This document shows positions 33,301 through 42,842 of a stretch of 64,000 bases of DNA, in pieces. How positions within the stretch are numbered: the stretch's first letter is position 1; every line of letters begins with the position of its first letter. The stretch is from contig BPGO01000002.1 in NCBI GenBank assembly GCA_026003075.1, positions 186,001 through 250,000 on the forward strand, written 5' to 3'. Source of the stretch: Fimbriimonadales bacterium (GTDB taxonomy: Bacteria; Armatimonadota; Fimbriimonadia; Fimbriimonadales; GBS-DC). The notes under the pieces were generated by a model, which worked only from the letters and a program-made list of their open reading frames with translations, was not told the origin of the DNA and made no database searches. The position numbers and the translations under genes were made by a program.

Positions 33301-35037
33301 CTACGCAATCGGATAGCCGTCGCGTCGCAAGGCATGCTCGGCGAGGCGGTTAGCGATCTCAATCGCGTTGAAGGTGGGCATCGGAATGGATGATTGGGTA
33401 GCGTCTGCCCCCAACGCGCTCAGCACGAGGTTCAGTTTCTCGTTGAGTTGCACGACGCCTTCCCGTGCGAACAGCATCGCCATCCACTCGCCCGCTTCGG
33501 CGTGTGCGCCTTGCAGTTTGGGCAAACGCGCGAGGATGCTCTCCAAGCCGTACAGGTAGACCGCCATGTCGGCAATCGCGGCGGCGACTTCCTGACGCTG
33601 CTCGCGCAGGTGGTCGCCGTAGGCGTCCCACGCTTTTTGGAACGCCATCAGCGTCGCGGCGCGGAACTGCTCGGTGAGCGTGTGGAGCATCGGGTGCAGT
33701 TCGTTGGGCAGGGGAGCGCCGAGTTTCGACGCCTGAGCGCGCGCCTCTTCCAGCAGTGGCAAGCCCGCCCGCTGCATCTGTCGAATCAGGTGCTGCGTGA
33801 AGTTCAGGCGGTTGATTTCGTTCGTGCCCTCGTAGATGCGCGGCACCCGCGACTCGCGAAAGATTTTGGCGATGGGGAAGTCTTCGGTATAGCCGTAGCC
33901 GCCGTGGATTTGTACGCCTTCGTCGGCGCAGAGGTACTGAACTTCTGTGCCATAGAATTTGAGCAGCGCGCATTCGCCGGCGTACTCCGACGCCGCCTCA
34001 CGGTAGCGCAGGTGCAGTTCGGGATGGTCGGGGGGCAGGTTGTGAATCGGGTCGAACCACGCTTGCATCAGATGCCCCGTGCGGTAGAGCATGCTCTCCA
34101 GCGCGAACAGGTGGGTTGCCATCCGTGCGAGTTTGGCGCGGATTAAGCCGAAGTTCGCAATCGGCTGTCCGAACTGCTGGCGGTCTTTGGCGTAGCGCGC
34201 GGCGACTTCCAGGGCGTATTTGCCTGTGCCGAGCGCGCTGGCAGCCATCTTGTAGCGCCCCAAGTTCAGCGTGTTCAGGGCGATGTAGTGCGCCTTGCCC
34301 ACCTCGCCCAGCAGGTTCTGCGCGGGCACGAACACATTCTCGAACGCCACGCGGCGCGTGCTGGAGCCGTGCAAGCCGATTTTATGTTCCTCGCGTCCCA
34401 AGTTCACGCCCGGCGAAGTGCGCTCCACCAGAAACGCCGTGAACTGCTCGCCGTTCAACTTCGCGAACACGGTGAACAGGTCGGCAAAGCCTGCGTTGGT
34501 GACCCACATCTTCTCGCCGTTGAGGAGGTAGCCGCCGTCGGTGGGGGTGGCGCGGGTTTTCATCGCCAGCGCATCGGAGCCACTGCCCGTCTCGCTCAGA
34601 CAGAACGAGCCGCACCATTCGCCCGTCGCCAGCTTCGGCAGGTAGCGCTCCTTCTGGTCGGGGGCGCCCTCCAACACCAAGGGCAAAATCGCCAGTCCTG
34701 CATGCGCCTGCAGGGTGAGGCATGTGGCGGGTTCGGGACCCAGCTTCTCCACAATCAGGGCGACGGTGGTTTTGGGTAGGTCTAAGCCGCCGTAGTGGGT
34801 GGGTACTTCGGCGGCGGTGAAGCCCAGCGCGCCCATCTTGCGGTCTAACTCACGCATCAAGCCCTCTTTGGCCTGCTCGATCTCGGGCAGCAGGGGCAGC
34901 ACCTCGTTGCGCACAAAGTCGTCCGCCGCCTTGCCCATCATGCGCGTCTCGGAATCGAAATCTTCAGGGGTAAACACCTCGTTAGGAGACGCGGGTTCAA
35001 TCATAAACACGCTGCTACGCTGCTTAGTGGTCGTCAT
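33301..35037 (-). CDS. Acyl-CoA dehydrogenase
   Basis: A 578-residue FAD enzyme introducing the alpha-beta double bond in acyl-CoA. Visible motifs are FCLSETGSGSDALAMKTRA (FAD/substrate loop), GEKMWVTNAGFAD, QIHGGYGYTEDFPIAKIFRE, and YEGTNEINRL with the catalytic Glu. The C-terminal extension of about 170 residues (helical, from EEARAQASKLG) resembles the long VLCAD-like or FadE-type members. ATG 35037 follows GGAGTGAGAACC, with a GGTATAAT box farther up. No other beta-oxidation genes are adjacent. Confidence 0.94.
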   Translation of the reverse strand: MTTTKQRSSVFMIEPASPNEVFTPEDFDSETRMMGKAADDFVRNEVLPLLPEIEQAKEGLMRELDRKMGALGFTAAEVPTHYGGLDLPKTTVALIVEKLGPEPATCLTLQAHAGLAILPLVLEGAPDQKERYLPKLATGEWCGSFCLSETGSGSDALAMKTRATPTDGGYLLNGEKMWVTNAGFADLFTVFAKLNGEQFTAFLVERTSPGVNLGREEHKIGLHGSSTRRVAFENVFVPAQNLLGEVGKAHYIALNTLNLGRYKMAASALGTGKYALEVAARYAKDRQQFGQPIANFGLIRAKLARMATHLFALESMLYRTGHLMQAWFDPIHNLPPDHPELHLRYREAASEYAGECALLKFYGTEVQYLCADEGVQIHGGYGYTEDFPIAKIFRESRVPRIYEGTNEINRLNFTQHLIRQMQRAGLPLLEEARAQASKLGAPLPNELHPMLHTLTEQFRAATLMAFQKAWDAYGDHLREQRQEVAAAIADMAVYLYGLESILARLPKLQGAHAEAGEWMAMLFAREGVVQLNEKLNLVLSALGADATQSSIPMPTFNAIEIANRLAEHALRRDGYPIA

Positions 35038-35065
35038 CGGTTCTCACTCCTTCGCTGCGTGTAAG

Positions 35066-35073
35066 ATTATACC
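35066..35073 (-). promoter_or_regulatory. GGTATAAT -10 box before the acyl-CoA dehydrogenase gene
   Basis: GGTATAAT on the minus strand lies 28 nt before ATG 35037. Here, unlike the leaderless cases, a short leader with GGAG separates box and start. Confidence 0.6.
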
Positions 35074-35157
35074 GTATGCTGAAGGGGGTTGTTGCCTTAC
35101 CTCACGATTCCCGGTGCAATCAGAGCCGACCGAAGAAATCGCGCAGCATGGCGCCCT

Positions 35158-37251
35158 TCAGCTCACCGTTGCGAGCGCGAAGCGGTGGCGGAATCGGCTG
35201 ACGGCGTCGCGCAGTGCAGCGTGTTCAGGCTTGCTGAGGTCAGGGTCTTGCTCCAAGACACGAAACGCCTCCTGACGCGCCACCTCCAGCAGTCCCATGT
35301 CTTTCACAAGGTCTGCCACACGGAACGAGGGCATCCCGCTTTGCTTCGTGCCGAAAATCTCGCCGGGTCCGCGGATTTTGAGGTCTTCTTCGGCGATGAG
35401 GAAGCCGTTGGTGGTGCGTGCCATGATTTCCATGCGTCTTTGCCCATCCTCCGACTTTGGGTTGGCGATGAGAATACAGAACGATTGGTGTTCGCTGCGT
35501 CCGACGCGCCCACGCAGCTGGTGAAGCTGCGCCAGCCCGAATCGGTCTGCGTCTTCAATCACAATCACGGCGGCGTTGGGCACATCGACCCCCACTTCGA
35601 TGACGGTAGTGGAGACGAGGATATCCAGTTCGCCCGCGCGGAACTGCTCCATCACCGCCTCTTTTTCTGCAGGTTTCATACGCCCGTGCAGCAGCCCCAC
35701 TCGCAGGTCGGGGAACACATCTTTCTGGAGGTGTTCTGCCATCTCTTCGGCGGCGCGTACCTGTAATTTGTCGGATTCGTCAATCAGTGGGCAGATCACA
35801 TAGGCTTGGCGTCCCTCCTCGATGAGTTTACGCACGCCTGCGTAGACCTTGAGTCGCTCTTCGGGTGTTTTCCAGTGAGTTTTGACGGGTTTGCGTCCGG
35901 GGGGCATTTCGTCGAGGATGGACACATCCAGCTCGCCGTAGAGGGTCATCGTGAGGGTGCGTGGGATAGGGGTTGCGCTCATGACCAGCAGGTGGGGCAT
36001 GAGGCCTTTATCGCGCAGGGCGGCGCGTTGCAACACGCCGAATCGGTGCTGCTCGTCCACAATCGCCAATCCGAGTCGGGCGAAGTTGACCTCTTCCTGG
36101 ATGAGCGCGTGCGTGCCGACGGCGACCATGCCGCGTCCCGAAGCGACCCGCTCGCGTGCTTGCTGGCGTTGCTTGTTGCTGAGCCGGCCCACGAGCAGCT
36201 CCACGCTAATCCCCAGCGGCTGGAACAGGCGGTGCAGATTAATATAGTGTTGCTCCGCCAGAATCTCGGTGGGCGCCATCATCGCGGCTTGGTACTGGTT
36301 ATCGACGGCTGCCAGAATCGCCGCGGCGGCGACGATGGTCTTGCCTGAACCGACATCGCCTTGCAGGAGGCGGTTCATCGGGTGGGGCTGCGCCATATCG
36401 CTCCAGATTTCACGAATGACGCGCTTTTGGGCGTTGGTCAGTTCGAACGGCACGAGCTGCTGGAGTTGCGCGTTCAGGCGTTGCTCGTCGATGCGCATCG
36501 CGATCCCGCGCTCCTGCTGGTTCTGGCGACGCTGCATGCCGACGCCGAGCTGCATTAGGAAGAACTCTTCGAACACCAGCCGTCGACGCGCCGGTTCGAT
36601 CTGGTTCTCCTCATCAGGGAAGTGAATCTGTTGCAGGGCTTGTTGAATTGGGGGCAAGTCGACGCGCTCGCGCACGCTGCGGGGCAGAATCTCCGGCGCA
36701 AGGTGCGCATACTGCACCGCGTTGTAGAGGATTTGGCGCATGCGCTTCTGGCGAATGCCCTCCGTGAGCGGGTAAATGGGCACAATGCGATTCACGCTGA
36801 GCAGACTGTCTGGGTCGGCGCCGTCGGGCAGGTCTTCCCACTCAGGGGTCTCCATCTGCAGCCCGTAGGGACTCTCTTTGACCACGCCATACGCCACAAT
36901 CACGCTGTTGCGCAGCTTGCTCAGCGTGTCTTTCATGTAGGGCTGGTTGTACCACACGAGTTCCAGCACACCCGAACCATCATCGAGATAGGCTTTCGTG
37001 AGGGTCATGTTGTTGCGCACTTTGACATTATCGACCGTCACGAGTTTACCTGCGACGGTGACGGCTTCGCCTGGGCGCGCATGGGCGATTTTGCGGAAAT
37101 GGCGTCGGTCTTCATAGCGGCGCGGCAGGTGGAACAGCAAGTCTCCCAGCGTATAGATATTGAGCTTGCTCAACACCTGTGCCAGTTTCGGACCCACGCC
37201 CTTCAGGTACTGTACTTCCGTTTCCAGCGTATAGCCTCGCGTCCCCGTCAT
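35158..37251 (-). CDS. recG: ATP-dependent DNA helicase RecG
   Basis: A 697-residue branch-migration helicase acting on stalled forks and Holliday junctions. In order: the wedge/OB domain (YLKGVGPKLAQVLSKLNIYT, LPRRYEDR, then VDNVKVRNNMTLTKAYLDDG); Walker A LLQGDVGSGKTIVAAAAILA; the DEQH box AIVDEQHRFGVLQRAAL; SATPIPRTL; helicase-C with VSTTVIEVGVDVPNA; and the RecG C-terminal part with RIRGP-like KIRGPGEIFGTKQSGMP. The start is set at ATG 37251 because the box GGTATACT ends 10 nt before it; an ATG three codons upstream touches the box and could not be in the message. Divergent from pyrH over 77 bp. Confidence 0.96.
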   Translation of the reverse strand: MTGTRGYTLETEVQYLKGVGPKLAQVLSKLNIYTLGDLLFHLPRRYEDRRHFRKIAHARPGEAVTVAGKLVTVDNVKVRNNMTLTKAYLDDGSGVLELVWYNQPYMKDTLSKLRNSVIVAYGVVKESPYGLQMETPEWEDLPDGADPDSLLSVNRIVPIYPLTEGIRQKRMRQILYNAVQYAHLAPEILPRSVRERVDLPPIQQALQQIHFPDEENQIEPARRRLVFEEFFLMQLGVGMQRRQNQQERGIAMRIDEQRLNAQLQQLVPFELTNAQKRVIREIWSDMAQPHPMNRLLQGDVGSGKTIVAAAAILAAVDNQYQAAMMAPTEILAEQHYINLHRLFQPLGISVELLVGRLSNKQRQQARERVASGRGMVAVGTHALIQEEVNFARLGLAIVDEQHRFGVLQRAALRDKGLMPHLLVMSATPIPRTLTMTLYGELDVSILDEMPPGRKPVKTHWKTPEERLKVYAGVRKLIEEGRQAYVICPLIDESDKLQVRAAEEMAEHLQKDVFPDLRVGLLHGRMKPAEKEAVMEQFRAGELDILVSTTVIEVGVDVPNAAVIVIEDADRFGLAQLHQLRGRVGRSEHQSFCILIANPKSEDGQRRMEIMARTTNGFLIAEEDLKIRGPGEIFGTKQSGMPSFRVADLVKDMGLLEVARQEAFRVLEQDPDLSKPEHAALRDAVSRFRHRFALATVS

Positions 37252-37261
37252 AGTATACATG

Positions 37262-37269
37262 AGTATACC
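37262..37269 (-). promoter_or_regulatory. GGTATACT box, 10 nt from the recG start
   Basis: On the minus strand GGTATACT is followed by 10 nt and ATG 37251. A second TATACT (37252-37257) touches the start codon and is too close to act. Confidence 0.55.
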
Positions 37270-37310
37270 TTACACTAAGCAAGCGGAACGGGATCTCTCT
37301 GGAGCAACAG

Positions 37311-37318
37311 GGTATACT
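37311..37318 (+). promoter_or_regulatory. GGTATACT box, 10 nt from the pyrH start
   Basis: GGTATACT is followed by 10 nt and ATG 37329. The only Shine-Dalgarno-like GGAG lies upstream of the box and would not be transcribed. Confidence 0.55.
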
Positions 37319-37328
37319 TACCGATGCA

Positions 37329-38069
37329 ATGGAAGGCTCCGATTCGAAGCCGCGGTGGCGACGTGTTCTCATCAAGCTGAGCGGAGAGGCGTTCGCAGGG
37401 GAGCAGGGTGTTGGGTTAGACCCTGAGGCGATTGACTACCTTGCTCGCGAGGTGATCTCGGTGCATCAGTTGGGTGTGCAGACCGCGGTCGTGGTGGGGG
37501 GCGGGAACATTGTGCGCGGCGCGTCGATCGCCATGACGGGCATCGAACACGCCACCGCGGACTACATGGGCATGCTGGCGACGGTCATCAACGCCCTCGC
37601 GCTGCAAGCGGCGATTGAGCGGCATGGGGTGGATACGCGCGTGCAATCGGCGATTGCGATGCAAGCCGTTGCGGAACCGTTTATCCGCCGACGCGCAATT
37701 CGCCATCTCGAAAAGGGACGGATTGTCATCCTCGCCGCCGGCACGGGCAACCCGTTCTTCACGACCGACACCGCCGCCTCGCTCCGCGCGGTCGAACTCA
37801 ACGCCGACGCGCTGCTCAAAGCCACGAATGTCGACGGCGTATATGACCGAGATCCCCGTAAGCACCCCAACGCAATCAAGTATGATACGCTCTCGTTCGA
37901 GGAAGCCCTTCAGCGACAACTGCGCGTGATGGACCTGACCGCCTTCACGCTCTGTATGGAACGCACGATGGAGTTGGTCGTTTTTAACATCTGGGAGCCG
38001 GGTAACTTGCGTCGAATTGTGCAGGGCGAGCCAATCGGCACGCTTATCCGACACGAACACAACTCATAA
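37329..38069 (+). CDS. pyrH: UMP kinase
   Basis: A 246-residue amino-acid-kinase-fold enzyme phosphorylating UMP to UDP. Marks are [32 protein letters not shown], the [18 protein letters not shown] helix and [16 protein letters not shown]. Length and order are standard. It heads the classic pyrH-frr-uppS cluster on the plus strand; frr follows 16 nt after it. The message probably starts at the ATG. It supplies UTP for nucleic acids and UDP-sugars for the envelope. Confidence 0.97.
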   Translation: MEGSDSKPRWRRVLIKLSGEAFAGEQGVGLDPEAIDYLAREVISVHQLGVQTAVVVGGGNIVRGASIAMTGIEHATADYMGMLATVINALALQAAIERHGVDTRVQSAIAMQAVAEPFIRRRAIRHLEKGRIVILAAGTGNPFFTTDTAASLRAVELNADALLKATNVDGVYDRDPRKHPNAIKYDTLSFEEALQRQLRVMDLTAFTLCMERTMELVVFNIWEPGNLRRIVQGEPIGTLIRHEHNS

Positions 38070-38085
38070 ACAAGGAGGCAACGCC

Positions 38086-38673
38086 ATGTCGAAACACGAA
38101 CTGAGTACCCCAGCGAATGCAGAGACCCTCTTCAAAGAGGCAGAGACGCGTATGAAGCATGCCATCGAACACCTCAGGCAAGACTTTGCAGGCTACCGTA
38201 CAGGACGCGCGAACCCCGCTATGGTCGAGCGCATCATGGTCGATTATCACGGCACGAAGATGCAACTCCAACACTTAGCGTCGATTACCGTGCCAGAGCC
38301 GCGTCAGCTCCTGATACAGCCTTGGGATCAATCGGCGGTATCGGCGATCGAAAAGGCGATTCAGCGTTCCGACCTCGGTGTGAACCCCGTCAGCGATGGG
38401 CGCACCCTGCGGATTACCTTGCCCCCGCTGACCGAAGAGCGACGCAAAGAGCTCATCAAGCAGGTACACAAACGCGCCGAGGAGGGGCGAGTCGCGATCC
38501 GTAATATCCGCCGCGACCTGCACGAGCATCTGCGCCAAATGCAAAAAAACAAGCAAATCTCAGAAGACGACCTGAAACGCTACGAGCAGCAGATGGAGAA
38601 GCTCACGCATAAATACATCGAAGAGGTCGATAAACTCCAGAAAGCGAAAGACGAAGAGTTGATGGAGGTCTGA
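38086..38673 (+). CDS. frr: Ribosome recycling factor
   Basis: A 195-residue factor that, with EF-G, splits the ribosome after termination. The start at 38086 is set by AAGGAGG 7 nt upstream. The family core is present: HLRQDFAGYRTGRANPAMVE, the hinge region LLIQPWDQSAVSAIEKAIQR, and ITLPPLTEERRKELIKQVHK, ending in the long helix with YIEEVDKLQKAKDEELMEV. About ten residues longer than usual at the N-terminus. Between pyrH and uppS in the conserved order. Confidence 0.97.
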   Translation: MSKHELSTPANAETLFKEAETRMKHAIEHLRQDFAGYRTGRANPAMVERIMVDYHGTKMQLQHLASITVPEPRQLLIQPWDQSAVSAIEKAIQRSDLGVNPVSDGRTLRITLPPLTEERRKELIKQVHKRAEEGRVAIRNIRRDLHEHLRQMQKNKQISEDDLKRYEQQMEKLTHKYIEEVDKLQKAKDEELMEV

Positions 38674-38682
38674 GCGACGGGG

Positions 38683-39453
38683 ATGCAGGTCATCGACTGG
38701 CGTGCGGAGGCGGTACGGCGCGGAGTGGATCTCACGCGCTTGCCCCGTCATATCGCGATGATTATGGACGGCAACGGGCGTTGGGCGCGGGCGCGCGGGC
38801 TGCATCGCCTCGTGGGACATGCCAACGGACATAATACCGTGCGCCGTATGGTGCTCGGCTGTGCGGAGCTGGGCATCGAAGCCCTCTCGCTCTACACTTT
38901 CAGCACCGAGAACTGGCGCCGCCCCCACGAAGAGGTAGAGGGGTTGATGCGTCTGCTGGAGCGTTCCGCCCGTGAGGAGCTGCCTGTGATGATGCGCAAC
39001 GGCGTGCAAATCCGCTTCAGTGGGCGGATAGACGAACTGCCGCCCGAACTGCAGAGCATCCTGCGCCGCGCCGAGCAGATGACCGCACATAATCGGCGCA
39101 TCATCCTGCACTTAGCCATCAACTACGGCGGACGCGCCGAACTGGTAGACGCCATGCGCGCCATCGCCCGTGAGGTGCAAGTCGGACGCCTGGAACCCGA
39201 CGCCATCGACGAAAACACGATCCAGGCATTCCTCTACCAGCCCGACCTGCCCGACCCCGATTTGCTCATCCGCACCGCAGGCGAGCAACGCACCAGCAAC
39301 TTCCTACTGTGGCAGACCGCTTATACTGAGCTTTACATTACGCCCGTGTTGTGGCCCGACTTCACGATGGAGCATCTGATCGAGGCGATTTTGGACTATC
39401 AGGGTCGGCAGCGCAAGTTCGGGGGCATCCTGGAGCCTGTGGGGAGCGGCTAA
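38683..39453 (+). CDS. uppS: Isoprenyl transferase, undecaprenyl diphosphate synthase
   Basis: A 256-residue cis-prenyltransferase making the C55 lipid carrier for peptidoglycan and other envelope glycans from farnesyl diphosphate and isopentenyl diphosphate. Motifs: IAMIMDGNGRWARARGL with catalytic Asp, HANGHNTVRRMV, LSLYTFSTENWRRP, and PDLLIRTAGEQRTSNFLLWQ with the C-terminal Y-T-E-L-Y. Length is usual. It starts 9 nt after frr and its stop directly meets the end of the convergent GDPD gene. Confidence 0.96.
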   Translation: MQVIDWRAEAVRRGVDLTRLPRHIAMIMDGNGRWARARGLHRLVGHANGHNTVRRMVLGCAELGIEALSLYTFSTENWRRPHEEVEGLMRLLERSAREELPVMMRNGVQIRFSGRIDELPPELQSILRRAEQMTAHNRRIILHLAINYGGRAELVDAMRAIAREVQVGRLEPDAIDENTIQAFLYQPDLPDPDLLIRTAGEQRTSNFLLWQTAYTELYITPVLWPDFTMEHLIEAILDYQGRQRKFGGILEPVGSG

Positions 39454-40182
39454 CTAACGCACGGGGTCATCCGTGATAATCGCGTCCACGCCCAGCAGGG
39501 TCAGCGTGCGTTTGCGTTCTGCCTCGTTGACCGTCCAGACCACCAACTTTTTGCGTTGAGCTCGCGCTCTGCGAACGAGGTCCTCGTCCACCAACGGGTG
39601 TTCTAAATGCAGCGCCTCGTAGCGTATGCCCCAACGCCGCCCGTCTTCCTGCAACATATGCGGTGTGTATTGACTAATTAGCACGCCCAATCGCAACTTG
39701 CGCGATTCCTCGCTGAACCAGCGCAGTGTGTCGAGGCTAAACGAGGAGATGAGCACATACGGTGCGAGCTGATACTGCTCGATTAACCCCAAAATCGTGC
39801 GCACCATCGGGCGGTCTTCGGGATAGAAGGTCTTCATATCGAGGTTATAGCGCGTGCGATTGCCGAACGCTTCGAACACTTCCTTCAAGGTGGGCACGCG
39901 TTCGCCTGCGTACTTGCTGCCGAATCGGATGCCGGCGTCGTATTTTTGGATTTCCCCCGCACTGAGTTGACGCACATCGCCCTTGCCGTCGGTGGTGCGC
40001 TCCAGGGCTGGGTCGTGGATCACCATAGGCACGCCGTCCGCGCTGGGGGTGATATCGAGTTCGATGCCATCCGCGCCCATCTCCAACGCGAGTCGGAACG
40101 CGGACAGCGTGTTCTCGGGCGCGTGCATGCTCGCGCCGCGATGCCCGAAAATCAGGGGGCGCCTCACTCCCCAGAACCGCAT
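39454..40182 (-). CDS. Glycerophosphodiester phosphodiesterase
   Basis: A 242-residue TIM-barrel phosphodiesterase that releases glycerol-3-phosphate from glycerophosphodiesters such as deacylated phospholipids. The catalytic region is clear: IFGHRGASMHAPENTLSAF with the two-His site, GADGIELDITPSADG and VMIHDPALERTTDGKGDV. No signal peptide is seen, so it resembles the cytoplasmic UgpQ type. GGAGG precedes the ATG. Only 2 nt separate it from the upstream UspA gene, suggesting co-transcription. Confidence 0.94.
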   Translation of the reverse strand: MRFWGVRRPLIFGHRGASMHAPENTLSAFRLALEMGADGIELDITPSADGVPMVIHDPALERTTDGKGDVRQLSAGEIQKYDAGIRFGSKYAGERVPTLKEVFEAFGNRTRYNLDMKTFYPEDRPMVRTILGLIEQYQLAPYVLISSFSLDTLRWFSEESRKLRLGVLISQYTPHMLQEDGRRWGIRYEALHLEHPLVDEDLVRRARAQRKKLVVWTVNEAERKRTLTLLGVDAIITDDPVR

Positions 40183-40184
40183 GG

Positions 40185-40637
40185 CTACGCCTCCGTTTGG
40201 GGTGCGTTAATAGTCAGCACAGGGCAGGTGGGCGTGCGTACAATCTTCTCAGTCACCGAGCCGAACACCCAGCGTTTCCAGCCGCTGCGCCCGTGCGTGG
40301 CAATCACGATGAGGTCAACGCCTTTCTCTTTCTGATAGGCGATAATCTCATCCGCAGGGTCGCCCCACACCACGCTGGCGAACACGGAAAGACTTTTGGG
40401 AATGCGCTGCTCAATCAATTCTTGCATCGAGCGTTCCGCCGCCGCGCGCATCTCGCTTTCATACAGGGGTACTTCTACATTCACCGGTACAGGCACGACA
40501 TGGAGCGGGGGCACAACATGCAGGAGATGAAGTTCCGCATTGAAATGCTCCGCCAGCTCCACCGCCATATCCAGCGCATCGTACGAGGGGGCGCTAAAGT
40601 CCGTTGGCGCCAAGATTTTCTTGAACGGTAACCGCAT
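40185..40637 (-). CDS. UspA-family universal stress protein
   Basis: A 150-residue single Usp domain: FKKILAPTDFSAPSYDALDM, then VVWGDPADEIIAYQKEKGVD, and the ATP-binding G2-x-G9-x-G(S) motif as ATHGRSGWKRWVFGSVTEK. It therefore looks like the nucleotide-binding type. Role in stress tolerance is general to the family. The start at 40637 has GGGAGG upstream, and GGTACAAT gives a promoter for the UspA-GDPD pair. Confidence 0.94.
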   Translation of the reverse strand: MRLPFKKILAPTDFSAPSYDALDMAVELAEHFNAELHLLHVVPPLHVVPVPVNVEVPLYESEMRAAAERSMQELIEQRIPKSLSVFASVVWGDPADEIIAYQKEKGVDLIVIATHGRSGWKRWVFGSVTEKIVRTPTCPVLTINAPQTEA

Positions 40638-40655
40638 CGTTAACCTCCCAGATGT

Positions 40656-40663
40656 ATTGTACC
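40656..40663 (-). promoter_or_regulatory. GGTACAAT -10 box for the UspA-GDPD pair
   Basis: GGTACAAT on the minus strand is followed by an 18-nt leader that holds GGGAGG before ATG 40637. It is divergent from the diguanylate cyclase promoter. Confidence 0.55.
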
Positions 40664-40698
40664 CTGCGGACACTTCACACCGGGATAATTTTGTCTTA

Positions 40699-40706
40699 GG
40701 TATACT
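40699..40706 (+). promoter_or_regulatory. GGTATACT -10 box for the diguanylate cyclase gene
   Basis: GGTATACT lies 26 nt before the GTG start at 40733, leaving a short leader with GGAGAG. Confidence 0.5.
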
Positions 40707-40732
40707 TCCTTTGTCTTATCTGGAGAGCTTCT

Positions 40733-42772
40733 GTGTGGGTGTTCCGAATCGCGGGACTGACTTATCTGGGCGGTGTATGCTGGCAGCGTTCGCTGTCGGA
40801 GGCAGCTTGGGTTGGGTTGGGGGCGTTGGTGTTGGGCGCGCTGCTGGCGACCTTTTTCGAGCAGCGCTATCGCGCCTCTTGGGCGACGCTTGCGGGGCTG
40901 GTTGTCGACAACGCTTTGGTGGGGCTGGTTTTCTGGTTGCTTGAGGGGGCGGCGTGGGCTTATTGGCTCTTGTTGATACCGCTTTTTCATGCGCTACTGC
41001 GTTCTGGCGCTATGGGCGCATGGCTGGGCGGAATTGCCGGTGCAAGCGCGGTCGCTGGCGGATCGTTCTTGAGCACCGGTAAGCCAATCCCCACCGATGC
41101 GGGAACGCTTAGTTGGATGGGGGGCATCTTGTTGCTGGGGGGTGCGTTGGGCTGGGCATGGCAACGACGCCTCCAGATCGCGCATGACGCACTCCTGCAA
41201 CGGGCGGAGCAAGCCATCGCCGAAAGCGAAGCCGCCGAGCGACGCGTTCGTGAAAGCTATCGAGAGCTCAAATACCACTATCATCGCTTAGAGGAACAAG
41301 TCTCCAATTTGCAAGACGCTGTGGAGTTGCTTTCTGCCTTGCAACAAACACGCGACCCCGATTCGCTGTATCGGTCGATTCTGGAGCGTTTACGTGCGCG
41401 GTTTGGGGCGTCGGGCGCAGCGTTGTATGTGACGGACGAGTCGGGCGCCATGTTGCGTGTGGCGTGTGCTATTGGCTCGCTCGCGCCTCTGCGGCAGACC
41501 GCCTCGCTGACGCCGGTCCGACCATTCCAGAAAACGCTCGCCGCACAGCAGATTGCCAATCAGCTGCGGGCAGAAGTGTTGGGCTGCGAGCATATCGGGG
41601 ATGCACACCGGGCGCCTCAAGAGCGCGCGGATGCACTCATTCAGCCCCTGATGAGCGAAGGGCGTGTTCTGGGAGCGATTGCGCTCAGCGCGCGCCCGAC
41701 AAACGGTTTCTCGCCAGAGTTGCGCAGCCGCCTGCGCGCCCTCGTGCCCTACTTGGTCGGATTAATCGAGTTTGCGGAGCAGCTGCGCCTGATGAGTGTC
41801 CGCCTGGCGGAAACACAAATCCTTTACGATATGGAGAACCTTCTATTCTCCACCAATACGCTCCAGTCGCTTCCGCGCCATGCGCTGGAGCTGCTCAAAA
41901 CCGTTCTACCCTATGAGCATGCTCAAATCCTGCTTGGCACGGGTGAGAATCTGGAGATGGTTGCGCAGGTTGGCGCGATGCCCAATCTCTCCGCAGCGAT
42001 GCCATGCCTCACTGGGGCAGACGGCTCGCCCCCGTGCGGGCAAGTGATTAACGATCCCCATGAGCACGCGGCGCTGTTTGCGCCTGCGAAAAGCCTCGTG
42101 ATGGCGCCGCTGCGAGGCGGTGTGCGACTGCAAGGAGTGCTTGTCTTGGGACGCACGGAGCTGCCCCCCTTCAACGAACTGGATCTCGAGGTACTCCAAA
42201 CGCTGGCGTTTCAACTGACCAGTGTGCTGGAGCGTGCCCAGTTGCTCAGCGACCTCGAACGGCTCGCGACAACCGATGGACTGACAGGGCTTTCCAACTA
42301 CCGCCACTTCCGAGAACGCTACCGTGAGGAGATTAACCTTTGCCGACGCTACCGTCATTCGCTGGCGATGATGCTCATCGACTTAGACGGCTTCAAGAAG
42401 GTGAATGACCAGTATGGTCACTTAGAAGGTGATTATCTGCTGGTGCAGTTCGCGGAGACTTTGCGGAACACCCTGCGCACCACGGAGCTGATTGCCCGCT
42501 ACGGTGGCGACGAGTTTGTCGTGCTGATGCCCTCCACAAACTTGCAAGGTGGTCTCGCGGCGGCGCAGCGCGTCGCACAGGTAGTGCGGGAGACTGCCTT
42601 CCACGATACTTCGGGGACGCCGCGCCTTCGAATCACGGTGAGCATCGGCGTCGCGGCGTTTCCAAACAGCACTGATAACCCAGCCGAGCTACTGGAAAAA
42701 GCCGACGAAGCCCTCGAAATTGCCAAACGCAACGGCAGGAATCAAGTGGTTGCGTACGAAATTACTGCATAA
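40733..42772 (+). CDS. Membrane diguanylate cyclase with GAF-like domains
   Basis: A 679-residue signalling protein. Residues 1-145 hold about five hydrophobic segments, followed by a coiled coil (about 150-200). Two GAF-like domains come next (about 205-345 and 370-500), then a GGDEF domain (about 515-679) with TTDGLTGLSNYRHF, LIDLDGFKKVNDQYGHLEGD and the active-site RYGGDEFVVLMP. It should make cyclic di-GMP in response to signals read by the GAF and membrane parts. The product-inhibition site RxxD five residues before the active site reads RTTE, so feedback may be weak. Start is GTG with GGAGAG upstream. It has its own promoter, divergent from UspA. Confidence 0.92.
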   Translation: MWVFRIAGLTYLGGVCWQRSLSEAAWVGLGALVLGALLATFFEQRYRASWATLAGLVVDNALVGLVFWLLEGAAWAYWLLLIPLFHALLRSGAMGAWLGGIAGASAVAGGSFLSTGKPIPTDAGTLSWMGGILLLGGALGWAWQRRLQIAHDALLQRAEQAIAESEAAERRVRESYRELKYHYHRLEEQVSNLQDAVELLSALQQTRDPDSLYRSILERLRARFGASGAALYVTDESGAMLRVACAIGSLAPLRQTASLTPVRPFQKTLAAQQIANQLRAEVLGCEHIGDAHRAPQERADALIQPLMSEGRVLGAIALSARPTNGFSPELRSRLRALVPYLVGLIEFAEQLRLMSVRLAETQILYDMENLLFSTNTLQSLPRHALELLKTVLPYEHAQILLGTGENLEMVAQVGAMPNLSAAMPCLTGADGSPPCGQVINDPHEHAALFAPAKSLVMAPLRGGVRLQGVLVLGRTELPPFNELDLEVLQTLAFQLTSVLERAQLLSDLERLATTDGLTGLSNYRHFRERYREEINLCRRYRHSLAMMLIDLDGFKKVNDQYGHLEGDYLLVQFAETLRNTLRTTELIARYGGDEFVVLMPSTNLQGGLAAAQRVAQVVRETAFHDTSGTPRLRITVSIGVAAFPNSTDNPAELLEKADEALEIAKRNGRNQVVAYEITA

Positions 42773-42842
42773 ATGCTGAAGGCGCCCACCACGCGCTTAG
42801 ATTATAATATAAGGCGTGTGATGGGCGAAAGTGGAGAGCGTA

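Noticed and set aside
35086-35157. A possible continuation of RecG after its stop
   Set aside because: A nine-codon peptide-like stretch follows in another frame, but RecG already has a normal length and C-terminal region.
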